Made by a program: the position numbers and the translations under genes
Shown: positions 12,673 to 22,831 of the stretch, one piece after another
How the letters are laid out: each line of letters begins with the position of its first letter
How positions within the stretch are numbered: the first letter of the stretch is position 1
Notes under the pieces: generated by a model
Seen by the model: only the letters and a program-made list of their open reading frames with translations
What the model was told of the DNA's origin: nothing
Databases searched by the model: none
Assembly (NCBI GenBank): GCA_029449235.1
Contig: JANATG010000003.1
Span: 2,356,001-2,420,000, forward strand
DNA length: 64,000 nucleotides
Source: Linnemannia schmuckeri
Taxonomy: Eukaryota; Mortierellomycota; Mortierellomycetes; Mortierellales; Mortierellaceae
Direction: 5' to 3'

Positions 12673-13396
12673 ATGTCTGCAGCACCACCAGCAGCGCTAC
12701 GAAATGCATACATCGAAAAGACAGCAACTACTGAGCGGTCTTGGTAAAAACAAAACTCTGTCGACTTTGACCTGGTCCTCGCTCATTCATCACCAGCAAG
12801 GAAGGACTCCTCAGACCCTCTTCATGACCCTTTCTTACCATAACCCTTTTTTTAATCTCCTTACCATCTACTTCGATAGCTTTATCTGTATGAAGATGAC
12901 GACAAAAGTGTTGACAGCCAAGGACGGTGGCGACTTTTTCTATATCTGCGCATCGCACCTACAGGACCCAGGATTCGCCAAAGGTGAAGGGTTTCCTCCC
13001 GTCCCGACCGCAGAAGCAATCGCCGCCGTCGCAGCCATCCGCAAAAAGAAGGAAGAGGCCGAAAAGAAGAAAGCCGAACTTACCACCCCAGCAACAACAG
13101 AAGAAGACAAACGGTCACACGCAGCAAAACTAGGATCCGCCATGTTTTCAGGAATAGGTTCGGTGGCGACCAAGGCTGTGAGCTCAGTGTCGGCATTCAT
13201 TAATGACGAGGAGGCGACCAAGGCAAGGATACAGGCTGCAGAATTGGAGAGACGGCAAGCTGAGGCGAGGAAGAAACCGGCTTATTGGGTATTGCATCGG
13301 GATATCTTTTATTTAAGGCAGATGGAGGCCAAGAAGAAGGTTGCCAAGAAGACTTTGGGCGGTATTTCCTTCCCCAAGGTTCCTGCGGGCATCTGA
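12673..13396 (+). CDS. VFA1: Vps4-associated protein 1 (Vfa1) homologue
   Basis: In yeast Vfa1 binds the ATPase Vps4 and tunes ESCRT-III disassembly at endosomes. Two exons (12673-12743, 12880-13396) give 195 residues, close to yeast Vfa1. The splice joins a split Cys codon (TG|C) and so builds a putative zinc site: CFIC, 19 residues, then CASH (C-x2-C-x19-C-x2-H), in the family context DFFYICASHLQDPGFA. A charged Lys/Glu helix (about 75-100) and a basic C-terminal segment ending KKTLGGISFPKVP follow. Without splicing the first frame closes quickly, so the intron is well supported. Confidence 0.85.
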
Positions 13397-14248
13397 TCAG
13401 AAACAGGGTCAGAAAGAGTGGTGCTTGCGCTTTTTTTTTTCTTGGCAGATAGTAAAGCGTTCTCTCTTTCTTTTTCTCAACATCATAATAATAACATTAA
13501 TCTTGTCGCCTTTCTTTCTCCCTTAATCTTTGTTGGATGACACACACAAGGACAGGCGGACCGGAATGCGATCGACTCTGTTCTTTTTTTTCACTTTTGG
13601 ATATTCAGCTGACCTCGCCGTCAATGATCCACCCCTGGAAAAGACGACCAACCAAGAGTCGGTCGGTCGACTGGCTGATTCTCTACGCATCAATTGCTTC
13701 TTCAAATCGCTTCAGTCGCTCTGGCCCAAGCCTGTTCCAGACCGCCATAGTCAAACCCTCTGGCCCAGCCCTCCATAGCTCTTTTTGGGCCTACTTTTAT
13801 TAAGGGCCATTTCTGGCTGCACTGCCACAACGGTATCCGATACATAACCCTCTCGCGAAAAAAAATTCTAAAATTTTTGGCACCTTTGCAACCCCGGCAA
13901 ACTCGTCCTCGAGCGCCAGGAAAAAAAAGAGGGAATCCTGGGTGATGATTAATATAATATGGTTCTGTGTTCAGTTCCCGCTACAAGCATTTCCGCTGTG
14001 GTAGAAATTGAGTTGCAGAAGTGAAAAGAATGTGTGTATGTGAGAACCCCGCAGACCAAGCTTTGCAGAGAGGTATCATCTCTCTCTGTGATTGCTTTAA
14101 CCTAACCTGCGTAGACTTTCCTCTGGAAATACCATGGTATCGCTAACAGGAGGCCAGTCAATGGCTCCGGTTCGATAGTAGGCTTTGGTACATTCAATAT
14201 TTTTTGCTTCTTTTTTTTTTGCTGTCATGCCTCTCTTCATCCACTTGA
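13397..14248. other. Intergenic region, no supported gene
   Basis: About 850 bp between VFA1 and the promoter of the broken secreted-protein gene. An open stretch at 13537-13803 has no recognisable motif. Nothing else is visible. Confidence 0.5.
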
Positions 14249-14258
14249 TATATATAAA
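14249..14258 (+). promoter_or_regulatory. TATA box of the broken secreted-protein gene
   Basis: TATATATAAA lies 88 bp upstream of the ATG at 14346, followed directly by CCCC and a pyrimidine stretch. The same core occurs before the cysteine-rich secreted protein at 16347 on the other strand. Confidence 0.7.
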
Positions 14259-14345
14259 CCCCTACCTCTCTTCCAAAATAAACAACATTCTCCAGCAATC
14301 AACAGTACCACCAGTACCACCAAAACCCTTCACATTACCCACAAG

Positions 14346-15073
14346 ATGAAGATTACCGCCGCCACCGCCATTATTGTGTCCTGAGTATCATCTTTGGCCT
14401 TTGCGCTCGTTGGCAACGACTGGAACTTTGCCAAGACCCCAAGGAAGGCCTGCAAGACATCATCCTCCCCTTTAGCATGGCCAAGACCCCCTACAAGAAC
14501 GGTCACTATTTCGCCCAACGGTTCAACTTTCATGGCATTAAGGATGTCGGATATATGGGCCTCTAACCTCGCGATAATGAAAACGGCAAGAGCATCGTTC
14601 ACGCTGCATTCTTGTCCTTCCAGGCTGGCACTACAACAAAGCACCGCAACTGCTACCCTGGCACGGATGGCGGACTTGACGTCAGCTGCGCGGTCGACAC
14701 CAAGGACAACTACCGCCACGCCTACAATATCATCGTCGAGAACATTCATGGCAACACTTGGCGCGGCACGCTCATCGATACCGTGAATAAGAAGGCGACA
14801 GTGACTGGTGAGTGGACGCTGTCCAAGGGTGCCGGCAAGACTGTCAATGGCCAGGTCGGTTTTGTCGAGTACTACACCTGAAATGGGCTGCCCTCCCACA
14901 CCTGCGACTCGCTCCCATATACCCAGGCCGCCATCTACCACCCCACCTCCAAGACCAAGGGCGTCAAGGGCAGCAAGGTCATCAAGGTCTATGAATACGG
15001 CGATTGTGTCGGCCAGGCTGGATACGCGGTGAAAAAGCGTTCCACCGGCTACGACATCAAGGTCGGCTTCTAA
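14346..15073 (+). pseudogene. Broken secreted-protein gene of unknown function
   Basis: A single reading frame of about 240 residues is recoverable but interrupted four times. There is a TGA at 14382 inside the signal peptide (MKITAATAIIVS, stop, then VSSLAFALVG). One base appears lost in the C run at 14437-14440, moving the frame by -1. A TAA at 14564 stands where CAA (Gln) would fit (YMGL, stop, PRDNENG), and a TGA at 14879 stands where TGG (Trp) would fit (VEYYT, stop, NGLPSHTC). Between breaks the sequence is protein-like (NFHGIKDVGYMGL, GTDGGLDVSCAV, GQVGFVEYY) and ends naturally at TAA 15071. It resembles secreted proteins of unknown function known from bacteria and fungi; I cannot name the family with confidence (a DUF3472-like group is possible). 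The promoter still looks intact. Confidence 0.8.
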
Positions 15074-16071
15074 GCTACACTCTCCGCTTCTCGACATGAC
15101 AATAATAAAATGTAACTTAACCTCATATACTCGCTTTGCCTTTTCGAGGTCCGAAAACAATGCTAACTGCAAATCCCTAAATAAAGACCTTTGAAGAAAA
15201 ATTTAAGATCAAGCGCGTCATTCAAATTTATTGGCAATCGAATATGGGGCCACTATGCTCCTTCCACGTCCCGCACTGTTGTGCTCCGTCACACAACTGG
15301 CTACCGCGTGTGGGCAGGATCCCTCCGTCGAGCTCTTCTACTCTTGAATATACCTTCACCTTGCCAAACACCGTCGCTCGTTATCGACTAAGAGCTCCCT
15401 CTCGAGAGTGTGAGTGGTGATCAACCCTATGCCCGGGTGCCATCATCCTTGCTCACCTGCCATTACTACTTCGTGTCTCTCTACCATCAAACTTTACCCC
15501 ATACCCCTTGCCACCGCCCTCTTCTTCTGCTTCCCACACACCCCCCTCATTTACTTCTCACACACTCCACTCTTCCCGTCTAGTTTCCACACATATGGTA
15601 TATTTCATACACACTGTTTGCCTCACTTTGACCTATGCCTTCCTGCCATCATCCCCGGTTCCCATCTACCATTGTGATTCTTGCCTACACAGCCTCACTG
15701 GTCATTATGTCCCTTCGGAACACCACCCAACCTCCGTGGGACAGGCTTGGATCGAATATTAGTTGAGTCGAGTCGAGTCGAAGTCGAGTTGAGAATCGCT
15801 AAAAGGAACAGGGAAGGGTCCTCGAATCGTCGCTGAGATTTAATGTTCAGGTGTTGAGTAAATAGAACAATTCATGATGTTGGAAGCGCCGTTAACCAGG
15901 CTTTCAAGAGCAGATCAGCTGTGTGGGTCAGAAACAGAGCAAATTAAACGGTTTTTAGGCTTTATTCAGGGTGGTGAGATGTACGTGGGTGCAAGGGTCC
16001 AGGAGCGGAGACGGTAGAAGGAGGCAGGACAGAAGGGACAGGGGCAGATGGTGGGGTGGCCAACAAGCATC
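15074..16071. other. Intergenic region with a GAGTC microsatellite
   Basis: About 1 kb holding the 3' end of the pseudogene (AATAAA-like signal near 15105), a pyrimidine-rich middle and a short GAGTC repeat at 15764-15790. No gene is supported. Confidence 0.5.
15764..15790. repeat. Pentanucleotide GAGTC microsatellite
   Basis: About five copies of GAGTC, one interrupted by an extra A. Short and simple. Confidence 0.8.
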
Positions 16072-16347
16072 TTAAAAGCACGTCAGGCCGGTAGAAGTGA
16101 CTGAAGCATCCTCACAGCACTTATGCCATTTGTTTCTCCATTCCTTCTTGGGCCAGCTGCTGTACACAACAACGCCTTTGCTGTTGATTTTTATGAATTG
16201 AGGAACTGTTCCCAAGCCAAGGCATCGTCTTGTCTCCGACTTCATAACTTGATCCAGCCAGTTATGGCAATAACAGTGGACATCTCCTTGCACAACGTAC
16301 AGAGTGAGGAGAGCTAGCAAGGCCAGCAGAGTGTAAAGCTTTGTCAT
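16072..16347 (-). CDS. Small cysteine-rich secreted protein
   Basis: This is a single-exon gene of 91 residues. A clear signal peptide (MTKLYTLLALLALLTLYVVQG) is followed by a mature chain of about 70 residues beginning DVHCYCHNW. Six cysteines are arranged C-x-C, then a single C in RRCLG, then CC and a final C two residues from the end, which suggests three disulphide bonds. The mature part is basic and Trp-rich (SSWPKKEWRNKWHKCC). A TATA box lies about 80 bp upstream on the minus strand. I do not recognise the family; it has the general look of fungal small secreted cysteine-rich proteins, some of which are effectors or antimicrobial, but no activity can be assigned. Coding is supported by the signal peptide, the spaced cysteines and the promoter. 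Confidence 0.7.
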   Translation of the reverse strand: MTKLYTLLALLALLTLYVVQGDVHCYCHNWLDQVMKSETRRCLGLGTVPQFIKINSKGVVVYSSWPKKEWRNKWHKCCEDASVTSTGLTCF

Positions 16348-16423
16348 GTCGTGAAATGGAAGAGAAGAGTATGAAAGGGTCCAGCAGGAAGGTGTGTATG
16401 GGGAGGAAGGGTAAAGGAGGGGG

Positions 16424-16434
16424 TTTATATATAT
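16424..16434 (-). promoter_or_regulatory. TATA box of the small cysteine-rich secreted protein
   Basis: Read on the minus strand this is ATATATATAAA followed by CCCCC and a pyrimidine stretch, about 80 bp before the ATG at 16347. The spacing and sequence closely match the TATA element of the broken secreted-protein gene at 14249. Confidence 0.7.
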
Positions 16435-16600
16435 GTGGGCCAACATGGTTACCTTACCGGAATTATAATCATCCGGTAAAGGTGTTGGAAGGAACAAGCG
16501 AGTAAAGAATATCTGGTTAGGATGTGACAGAGAGGAACAATACGCTGACCATAAGAGCGGCGTGACATCAGAGCTAAAAGATCGAGATTAATATTGAGAG

Positions 16601-16700
16601 CTTATCTCACAGCGGCGTCTCTTAGCGTGCATCATCTCACAACGGCGTCTTTTGGCATGCGTCACCTCTCAACGGTGTCTCTTATCGTGCAGTTGAGCTG
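16601..16700. repeat. 30-bp tandem repeat, about three copies
   Basis: Units with an exact 30-bp period read roughly AACGGCGTCTCTTAGCGTGC plus ATCATCTCAC, with a few substitutions per copy (AGCGGCG, AACGGCG, AACGGTG starts at 16611, 16641 and 16671). It lies upstream of the small secreted cysteine-rich gene. Its role is unknown. Confidence 0.8.
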
Positions 16701-17879
16701 ATTCGTGTTACCGTAGTGATCATTCCGCATGGTGGCGTGAAGATGTGACGGTCTTCAAAGCCATCGATAATTACTATGCCATCAACTTTTCTACATTTGC
16801 TACTTTCTTATCAACGCGTCCATTCTCTCACCAACTTATGCACTATGGTAGTGTTCAGCCTCTTGATAAACACCTTTTCATTGCTCAACCTCCCCTACCT
16901 TTGCTTCGATTTGTCGCATGAGGGTTTTCTTCCCTAACGCTGTCGGCCTACACCATTCTAGTACGTGCTTTTACGATACACACGCACTTAATTCATCAAC
17001 CCTCTCCAAAGTTTGCCACCGCCTCTCTCCTATCACTCCTCTTTGCCATATCTTCATATCCTCACGCGTCTCACTCGACACACTTTTTCTCTCCGATCAA
17101 TCTTTTCCATGTCTGCGCTGTCTCATCATTTTAAGTCTTCTATTCTTTGCTGTCTTAACCCGTCCTATGGATCAACCATATCAGCGCACTCCTTTCTCGC
17201 AGTCTCTTCAGCTACTTGTCCCTATCCTTCCGTCTCAAGCTCAGCTCACTCGTCTCATCTTCTATTTCCCACGTTTGTCGCTGTCTCACTCCTTTTTCTT
17301 TTCCATCACTGCTGTCTTTTGACACTGTCTTCACGCGTCTCTTTCACTTTCGCCAGCATTGAGCACTCCGACGCCTTCACCTCCATCATTTCTATTGTGT
17401 CTCCTTTTGTCATCAGGTCTCTTTCCACCACCTGATGCCCTCTTGGCTGTCTTTCGCACGCTTCTCACATCCAAACGAATCTTGCACTCATCCTTCGTTT
17501 CATTCAACCTCCACCGTTTGACTTTGTTGATTTCTTTTTGTTCTTTACTTTGCTTTATTCGCATGATTACCCTTGTCTCTTCCGCTGTATTTCCTCGCAT
17601 TTCAACAAGGAAATATAGACGACACCTTGCAGGATATCAATTGAGGCTGACACTCCCAGGTCACCGTGAACATCTTCCTCCATCCATATCGTTATTTGCC
17701 ATCAACGGCTTCTTTTTCACCTTTCGTTCATTCTCCTCTCCTTTCTCTCAGTCACCGCACCTACCCACTGCTTGTTTACCCTATTATTGCACTCGCCTCT
17801 GACACCACTCTTCCGACTTTTCTTTGTTTTAATCTCCATTTTTTGGTTAACTTGCGCTATGGGAGCCGACTAGTATACC

Positions 17880-18230
17880 TTCACTAGCATTACAGCTGCT
17901 GCGATTCCTGTGCTCAAAGAAGCGCTGCAGCGGTCATTTGATCTGCAGGGTTTCGAGCTGACGGCTGACCATTACGGGCACTATAGCGACGAGCTCAAGG
18001 CGTTCCGCAATGAGTGTCATGGCGCGATAATCCGCCCTGCGAACACAGAACTGGTCCCCACATCGGTAGAGGTCATTGGCCCATACCAAATCGAAAACAC
18101 CAGGCTGAATGCAAGAGAATGAAGCACTTGGATGCGTTTATGCCAGCAGACACCAGAGATAGGTTGGCCAGCGCGTTTGAGACGTATACGGTTGCAAGCC
18201 GGATGTTGTGTCTGGGTTTTGGACTGTGAG
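17880..18230 (+). pseudogene. Eroded coding relic of unknown function
   Basis: Two protein-like frames overlap. The first (to the TGA at 18120) runs SITAAAIPVLKEALQRSFDL and later IENTRLNARE; the second, in another frame, continues KHLDAFMPADTRDRLASAFE and stops near 18229. The change of frame near 18110-18121 suggests a frameshift in one former gene. The GC-richer, protein-like stretch stands out from its pyrimidine-rich surroundings. I recognise no family. It could also be a chance pair of frames. Confidence 0.35.
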
Positions 18231-19626
18231 CGCCACATCTAGGTATTTTGTGGACCTACATACGACTTGGTCTTTGGGGACACAGGAAAGCATCGTTGGC
18301 GAAGACTGCAACCGCTTTTGCTTCTATGTGCAGTGGGACGCTGATGGCAACCATGCATGATCGGTATTCCAGCATCTATAGACGATGTTAGAGTAGTCAG
18401 TCGCCTCATGCATTGTGACACTCTAGACCTTTATGCCTGAGTAACGCTCAAGATCCTATCCCATTCTAACAGTCAGCATTTTGCTGCTGTCTCACACCAT
18501 ACGCTCACGTCTATGAAATTCCCTCTCTTCCCCTTCGTAGTTCACCACCTTGCTCAGTACCATCTTCGCTATCCCTTTCAGTGCCCCTTGAATACATTGT
18601 ACTCTTTCTCCATACTTTTGTTCCTGGTTTCTTGTGTCGATCTACCTGTATAGAACATTCAGTTCTAACATACAAACTCTCTATCTTTGAAGGGTTGAAC
18701 GAGGTAGTCCAACAAAGTTACTGTAACTTCGGAGAATGCTGTTTGCAAGACCACTATATATAACGACTTGCATGCGATTGTGATGGAGGCTCGAACGCAG
18801 AGCGACGCAGCGACATAGCAGTGGCAGGACAACGAAGGCACGCCAAGCGCAATAAATACAGCTTCCATCGTTCTTACTTCAAAAAAGACAATTGAAACAA
18901 TCCAGTGGTTTATTCTCGACTTTTGGTCGTTTGGGCTGAGGAATGTCGTCTACAGTATTTGGGCCTGATTGAGCAGGCAATGGCCTGAAACTATCGTGGC
19001 CCGAAGCTATCATCCGTTGGGTTATGGCTGAACGCTTCTAATTCAGAACTCATGCTAGGATGCGACGATTACCGCCTTTTCTGATTTTTAGTTGAATACG
19101 AATAGACCTTCGAACCTTGAATCATACTACAAGGGGTTTATCTTTCAGAGTGGAAAGACTTTGTGAAGTTCCTGCTAATGTTAATTATATTGGAAGAGAT
19201 AAATCCATTGCAGACGACTTTTATGGAACAGGGTGTTGTAAGCAGTAGAGTAACCTTGTTGCTACGATTTGCTGAGATTAAGCCCACTGTTCTTTAGATT
19301 TGTTAGAAAGAACAACATCTCTCTTTCTTTTCCTCTTTTTTTCGCTTATTAGAATGCATTTAAGCGTCGTTGACAAGTGAATTAAAGGCTTAAGCTGAAA
19401 TGAACTGTATCGATCTACAGTAAGAGCAAGGCTGATTGGTGGCAATGTTGACGTCACAGTAACTAGTGCGAAGTGTTTATTACCTATTCTCGCGTGGTGG
19501 TTGTGCGAAGAGGCAAATTTGGCTTTCTGGCACCTGCTGCCCAGCAAAAGCATACGCTCCGCCCGCCACCACTAGAGACGTAGAAAGGTCAGACTGTCAG
19601 CCTGTCAGTCTAAGAGCGTTACTTCA

Positions 19627-19659
<33 letters not shown>

Positions 19660-19824
19660 CCATCTTTTCTTCAATTGTCACCACTCGCTCTCTCCATTCC
19701 TACCTTGACTCCTCCCTGTGCGCACTCGCCAAGGACAACAATCACATCACCACTTTCACACTCAGCAAACAACTACTACCACTCACACTTCGCACTCACT
19801 CACACAACACAGAAGTATTACATC
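18231..19824. other. Intergenic region, no supported gene
   Basis: About 1.6 kb, AT-rich in the middle (19050-19400), with a T28 run at 19632-19659 followed by a pyrimidine-rich leader of the phosphatase gene. No gene is visible. Confidence 0.5.
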
Positions 19825-21652
19825 ATGCCTGGCCCTGACGAATGGCTCGAAACAGTCCGACAGTGTCAACCCCTGCCAGAGCTCGAGATCAAGAAGCTCT
19901 GTGAAATGGTACTGTCTCCCCTATTCCTGCTCAACTACTGCTCTCTTCACATATAGATTACATTGTCCCTCCTGTCCTGCTCCTTTGCTTGTCTGCTTGC
20001 TTATCTTCAGAACATAACGCACCGACAATTCTCGGCTCACCCACCTTATTATTTTTATCAATCCAAAACTCGATGAAAGGTCAAGGAGCTATTGATGGAA
20101 GAGTCCAACATCCAGCCTGTGCGCTCCCCTGTCACAGTCTGCGGAGATATTCACGGACAGTTCTACGATCTGATGGAGCTCTTCCGCGTCGGAGGAGAGA
20201 TCCCCGAGACAAACTACATCTTTATGGTAAGGCGCATCGACATTGTCTATTTTCGAGTCAGTCATAGGGGCTTTATTCACAGCCGCTACCAAGAGTACAC
20301 GTTTCGCTGACCTGACGCTCCGTTCCCTTGTCTTTTTTTAGGGTGACTTCGTCGACCGTGGATTCAACAGTTTGGAGACGTTTACGTTGTTGATGGTTCT
20401 CAAAGCAAGGTAACGAGGCAGCTTAGGTGTCTTCATGGACAAAGGTTATTGCGCAACTGTGCCCACAGTATCGCGCTGTCAACGGAAGGACCATCTACTG
20501 TTTGCCATACACCCTGCCTTGCCTTCCCTCCCTCCGTCCCGAGCAATTGACGATAAACTGACACTGATAAACATCAATTCATTATGTGATAGATGGCCCG
20601 ACAAGATCACACTTCTTCGCGGAAACCACGAGAGCAGACAGATTACTAACGTCTATGGATTCTATGGCAAGTTCTTGGATAAACAGGAGCGCATGCTGGA
20701 TTATTGCCAGATTCTTATTCTCGACCGAGCACCCGTCGACTTACACACGCAATGGAATCTTCTCTCTCTCTCATATGATAGACGAATGTCAGACCAAATA
20801 CGGAAATGCCAACGTCTGGAAGTACTGTTGTCAGGTGTTTGACTACTTGACCCTTGCCGCTGTAAGTTGAAAAGGCTGCTCCTGTTGACTTTGGTTGTGC
20901 AATTAGAAATGTTGACTTGCTTTCTGACCTTGGCTCTCTTTCACTCTCCTTGTTTTCCGTTGCAGATTGTCGATGGTCGCGTCCTTTGCGTTCACGGAGG
21001 TCTCTCACCTGATGTCAGGACATTGGATCAGATTCGTACCATTCAGCGCTGTCAAGAAATCCCACACGAGGGGGCTTTCAGTGGTATGTGCTCTTATGGA
21101 GCAGAGACACGTGTGACTCCCTTTAGGCTTCTTTCATCTTGCACATCTGCTCATTATCTACGTCTTGAATATTTGTTTGCACTGTTTTCTTAGATCTTGT
21201 GTGGTCGGACCCTGATGATATCGATGGATGGGGTGTGAGCCCAAGAGGAGCAGGATGGCTCTTTGGCGCCAAAGTAACAAGCGAGTTCAACCATGTTAAC
21301 GGACTCAACTTGATTGCTCGTGCTCATCAGCTTGTCCAGGAGGGCTTCAAATACATGTTCCCGGATGACAACCTTGTCACAGGTAAAGAGGGGCTACACT
21401 GTTCTTTTTGTTTTGAGACGAGTGTTAATATGCATTGTTGAACAGCATATTCACATTCTTTGATGCCCTTCTGTTTTGAATCCACCAGTGTGGTCTGCAC
21501 CCAACTACTGTTACAGATGCGGCAATGTGGCAGCAATCTTAAAACTAGATGGTCCGACGGTCGACGAAACCAACTTCAAGATCTTTTCGGCTGTAGAAGT
21601 CCAACATACCCAGACCTCTTCCGGTGCCGGCGGAAGCCAGTACTTTTTGTAA
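19825..21652 (+). CDS. PP2A-like Ser/Thr phosphatase catalytic subunit, PP6/Sit4 type
   Basis: This is a metal-dependent phosphatase of the PP2A-PP4-PP6 group; PP6/Sit4 acts with SAPS subunits in cell cycle and stress control. Eight exons (19825-19908, 20080-20226, 20342-20409, 20593-20666, 20782-20861, 20966-21083, 21194-21382, 21489-21652) give 307 residues, the usual length. The catalytic motifs are GDIHGQFYD, GDFVDRG, RGNHESR, and HGGLSPD with WSDPDD and SPRGAGWLFG. The C-terminal YFL is the PP2A-family methylation tail. DECQTKYGNANVW and WLFGAKVT favour PP6 over PP4; the fungal Ppg1 type is a less likely alternative. Intron 4 has a GC donor (GCAAGT at 20667); the frame requires it, since exon 4 must end with G of the Asp codon. 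Confidence 0.92.
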
Positions 21653-21797
21653 CAAAACCTTTGCTCCAGCCATCGTGATCCTTTTCGCGCTCTCTTTCGT
21701 TTTAAGCTCAAATACATTGCTTTTCTTTACCCTTTTTTTCCATCACCTGCTCCTTTTAACACATCTGGCCGTGCATCGTAATCGTTAATTTTTTTTT
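21653..21797. other. Phosphatase 3' region
   Basis: AT-rich 3' flanking sequence with no further feature seen. Confidence 0.4.
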
Positions 21798-22200
21798 TTC
21801 ACATTATTTTACCCTTGCATTTACTTCCTTTCAAAAACAAATGAAACATATTGTGCATCCAAAGATGCGAGATATTAAAGGATGATTTTATTTGAGAGGA
21901 AACCAAAGGAGGATTGGGCTGTTCTTTTTCTTTACTGGCACAACTGGCGTTGTCCTTGTTGGACTGTTTCTTGTCGACCTTGTCGGCGCCAACAAACTCG
22001 GCGGTGCGGTGCTCATGGCTGGGACCGATCTTCTGGACCTGGCCTTGGGCTTGACGCTGGGCATCCTAACCCTTCTTGTCACTAGACTGGTTGTTCTGGC
22101 CAGAGACGAATTCGGCGGTGCGGGAGCTTTTTTCCACGATGGGCTGGTTTTGTGTTGGGTGAGGGGGTGAAGAGTGTGTTTGTGTTGAAACGTGGCGGTG
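21798..22200 (-). pseudogene. Degenerate small hydrophilic protein locus
   Basis: On the minus strand one frame contains a duplicated motif, SSRTAEFVSGQNNQSSDKKG and later EHRTAEFVGADKVDKKQSNK, that looks like an internal repeat of a small hydrophilic protein. A TAG splits the two halves (G, stop, DAQRQ), and no ATG opens the frame. A TATA-like element sits just upstream. A different frame of 115 residues from 22235 is open, but its ATG overlaps the TATA element and its sequence is compositionally odd. I favour a decayed gene; an unrecognised intron or non-ATG start is possible. Confidence 0.35.
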
Positions 22201-22235
22201 GGTTGAAGGAAAAAGAAAGTAATGAGCAGCTCCAT

Positions 22236-22243
22236 TTATATCG
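22236..22243 (-). promoter_or_regulatory. TATA-like element of the degenerate small locus
   Basis: The minus strand reads GATATAAATGG, upstream of the repeated RTAEFV frame. The distance to any coding start is unclear because the frame lacks an ATG. Confidence 0.4.
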
Positions 22244-22831
22244 GCTCCAGAGTAAGGAAAAAAGAAGAAACATACAAGACAGTTGTGAAGTCTCTTTTTT
22301 TTTTTTTTTTTTTTGAAATCAGATTTTAAGAAATAACTGGCTACACTACTTATGGAAGTCTAAGTAGTCCTCAAGACGCCTATTTTTTCCCTCGACCGGC
22401 CCATGCTGTGCATGTTAAGCAACGTCTTGTGGCAGCTGAGGGAATAATCCAGAGGACGCGGGCAGTTATGCCCCTTCAATGCGGACTCGGGGTTTTCGGT
22501 GACAATCGAAGTGTCTCCTGCTCGAGTTGGTCTCTCTGGACCTTGAGACGATGCTGCTGAGGAAATCTACGACACGTCTCGACGGCGCCGCCATGCGGCC
22601 ATATCGGCACCGCTGGCGTGAACGCGTGTCTCCAGAAAAAAAGTGCAAGGCACGAAAGGCATTCCTGTTTTGAATACACGTGACATGTGTCTTCTTTTTG
22701 CCACCATTTTCATTTTTCAAATTCGGCTGTTTTCTGCTTGTTTTAACAGGGGTAGGACTCCGCTATTCGCTTCTTCTACTTTCACCATTTCACCAATTCA
22801 TCAAAAAACAACAACAACAAGCTCGCGCATC
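22244..22831. other. Intergenic region upstream of the UBE2T-like gene
   Basis: Contains a T-run at about 22297-22314 and a pyrimidine-rich stretch before the ATG at 22832. No gene is visible. Confidence 0.5.

Larger units (their letters stand above)
16348..17879. other. Intergenic region, pyrimidine-rich, no supported gene
   Basis: Apart from the TATA box and the 30-bp repeat listed separately, 16900-17880 is pyrimidine-rich on the plus strand, with several open frames of Ser/Leu/Phe that look compositional. ACGCGT hexamers occur at 16814, 17064 and 17333. No gene is supported. Confidence 0.5.

Noticed and set aside
14330..15172. Uninterrupted 280-residue frame on the minus strand
   Set aside because: It lies opposite the broken plus-strand gene, which has the signal peptide, promoter and natural stop. 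The antisense sequence has no recognisable motif and looks like a codon-bias shadow.
16601..16700. 30-bp repeat considered as a CRISPR array
   Set aside because: The copies are directly adjacent with no unique spacers, and the DNA is from a eukaryotic nucleus.
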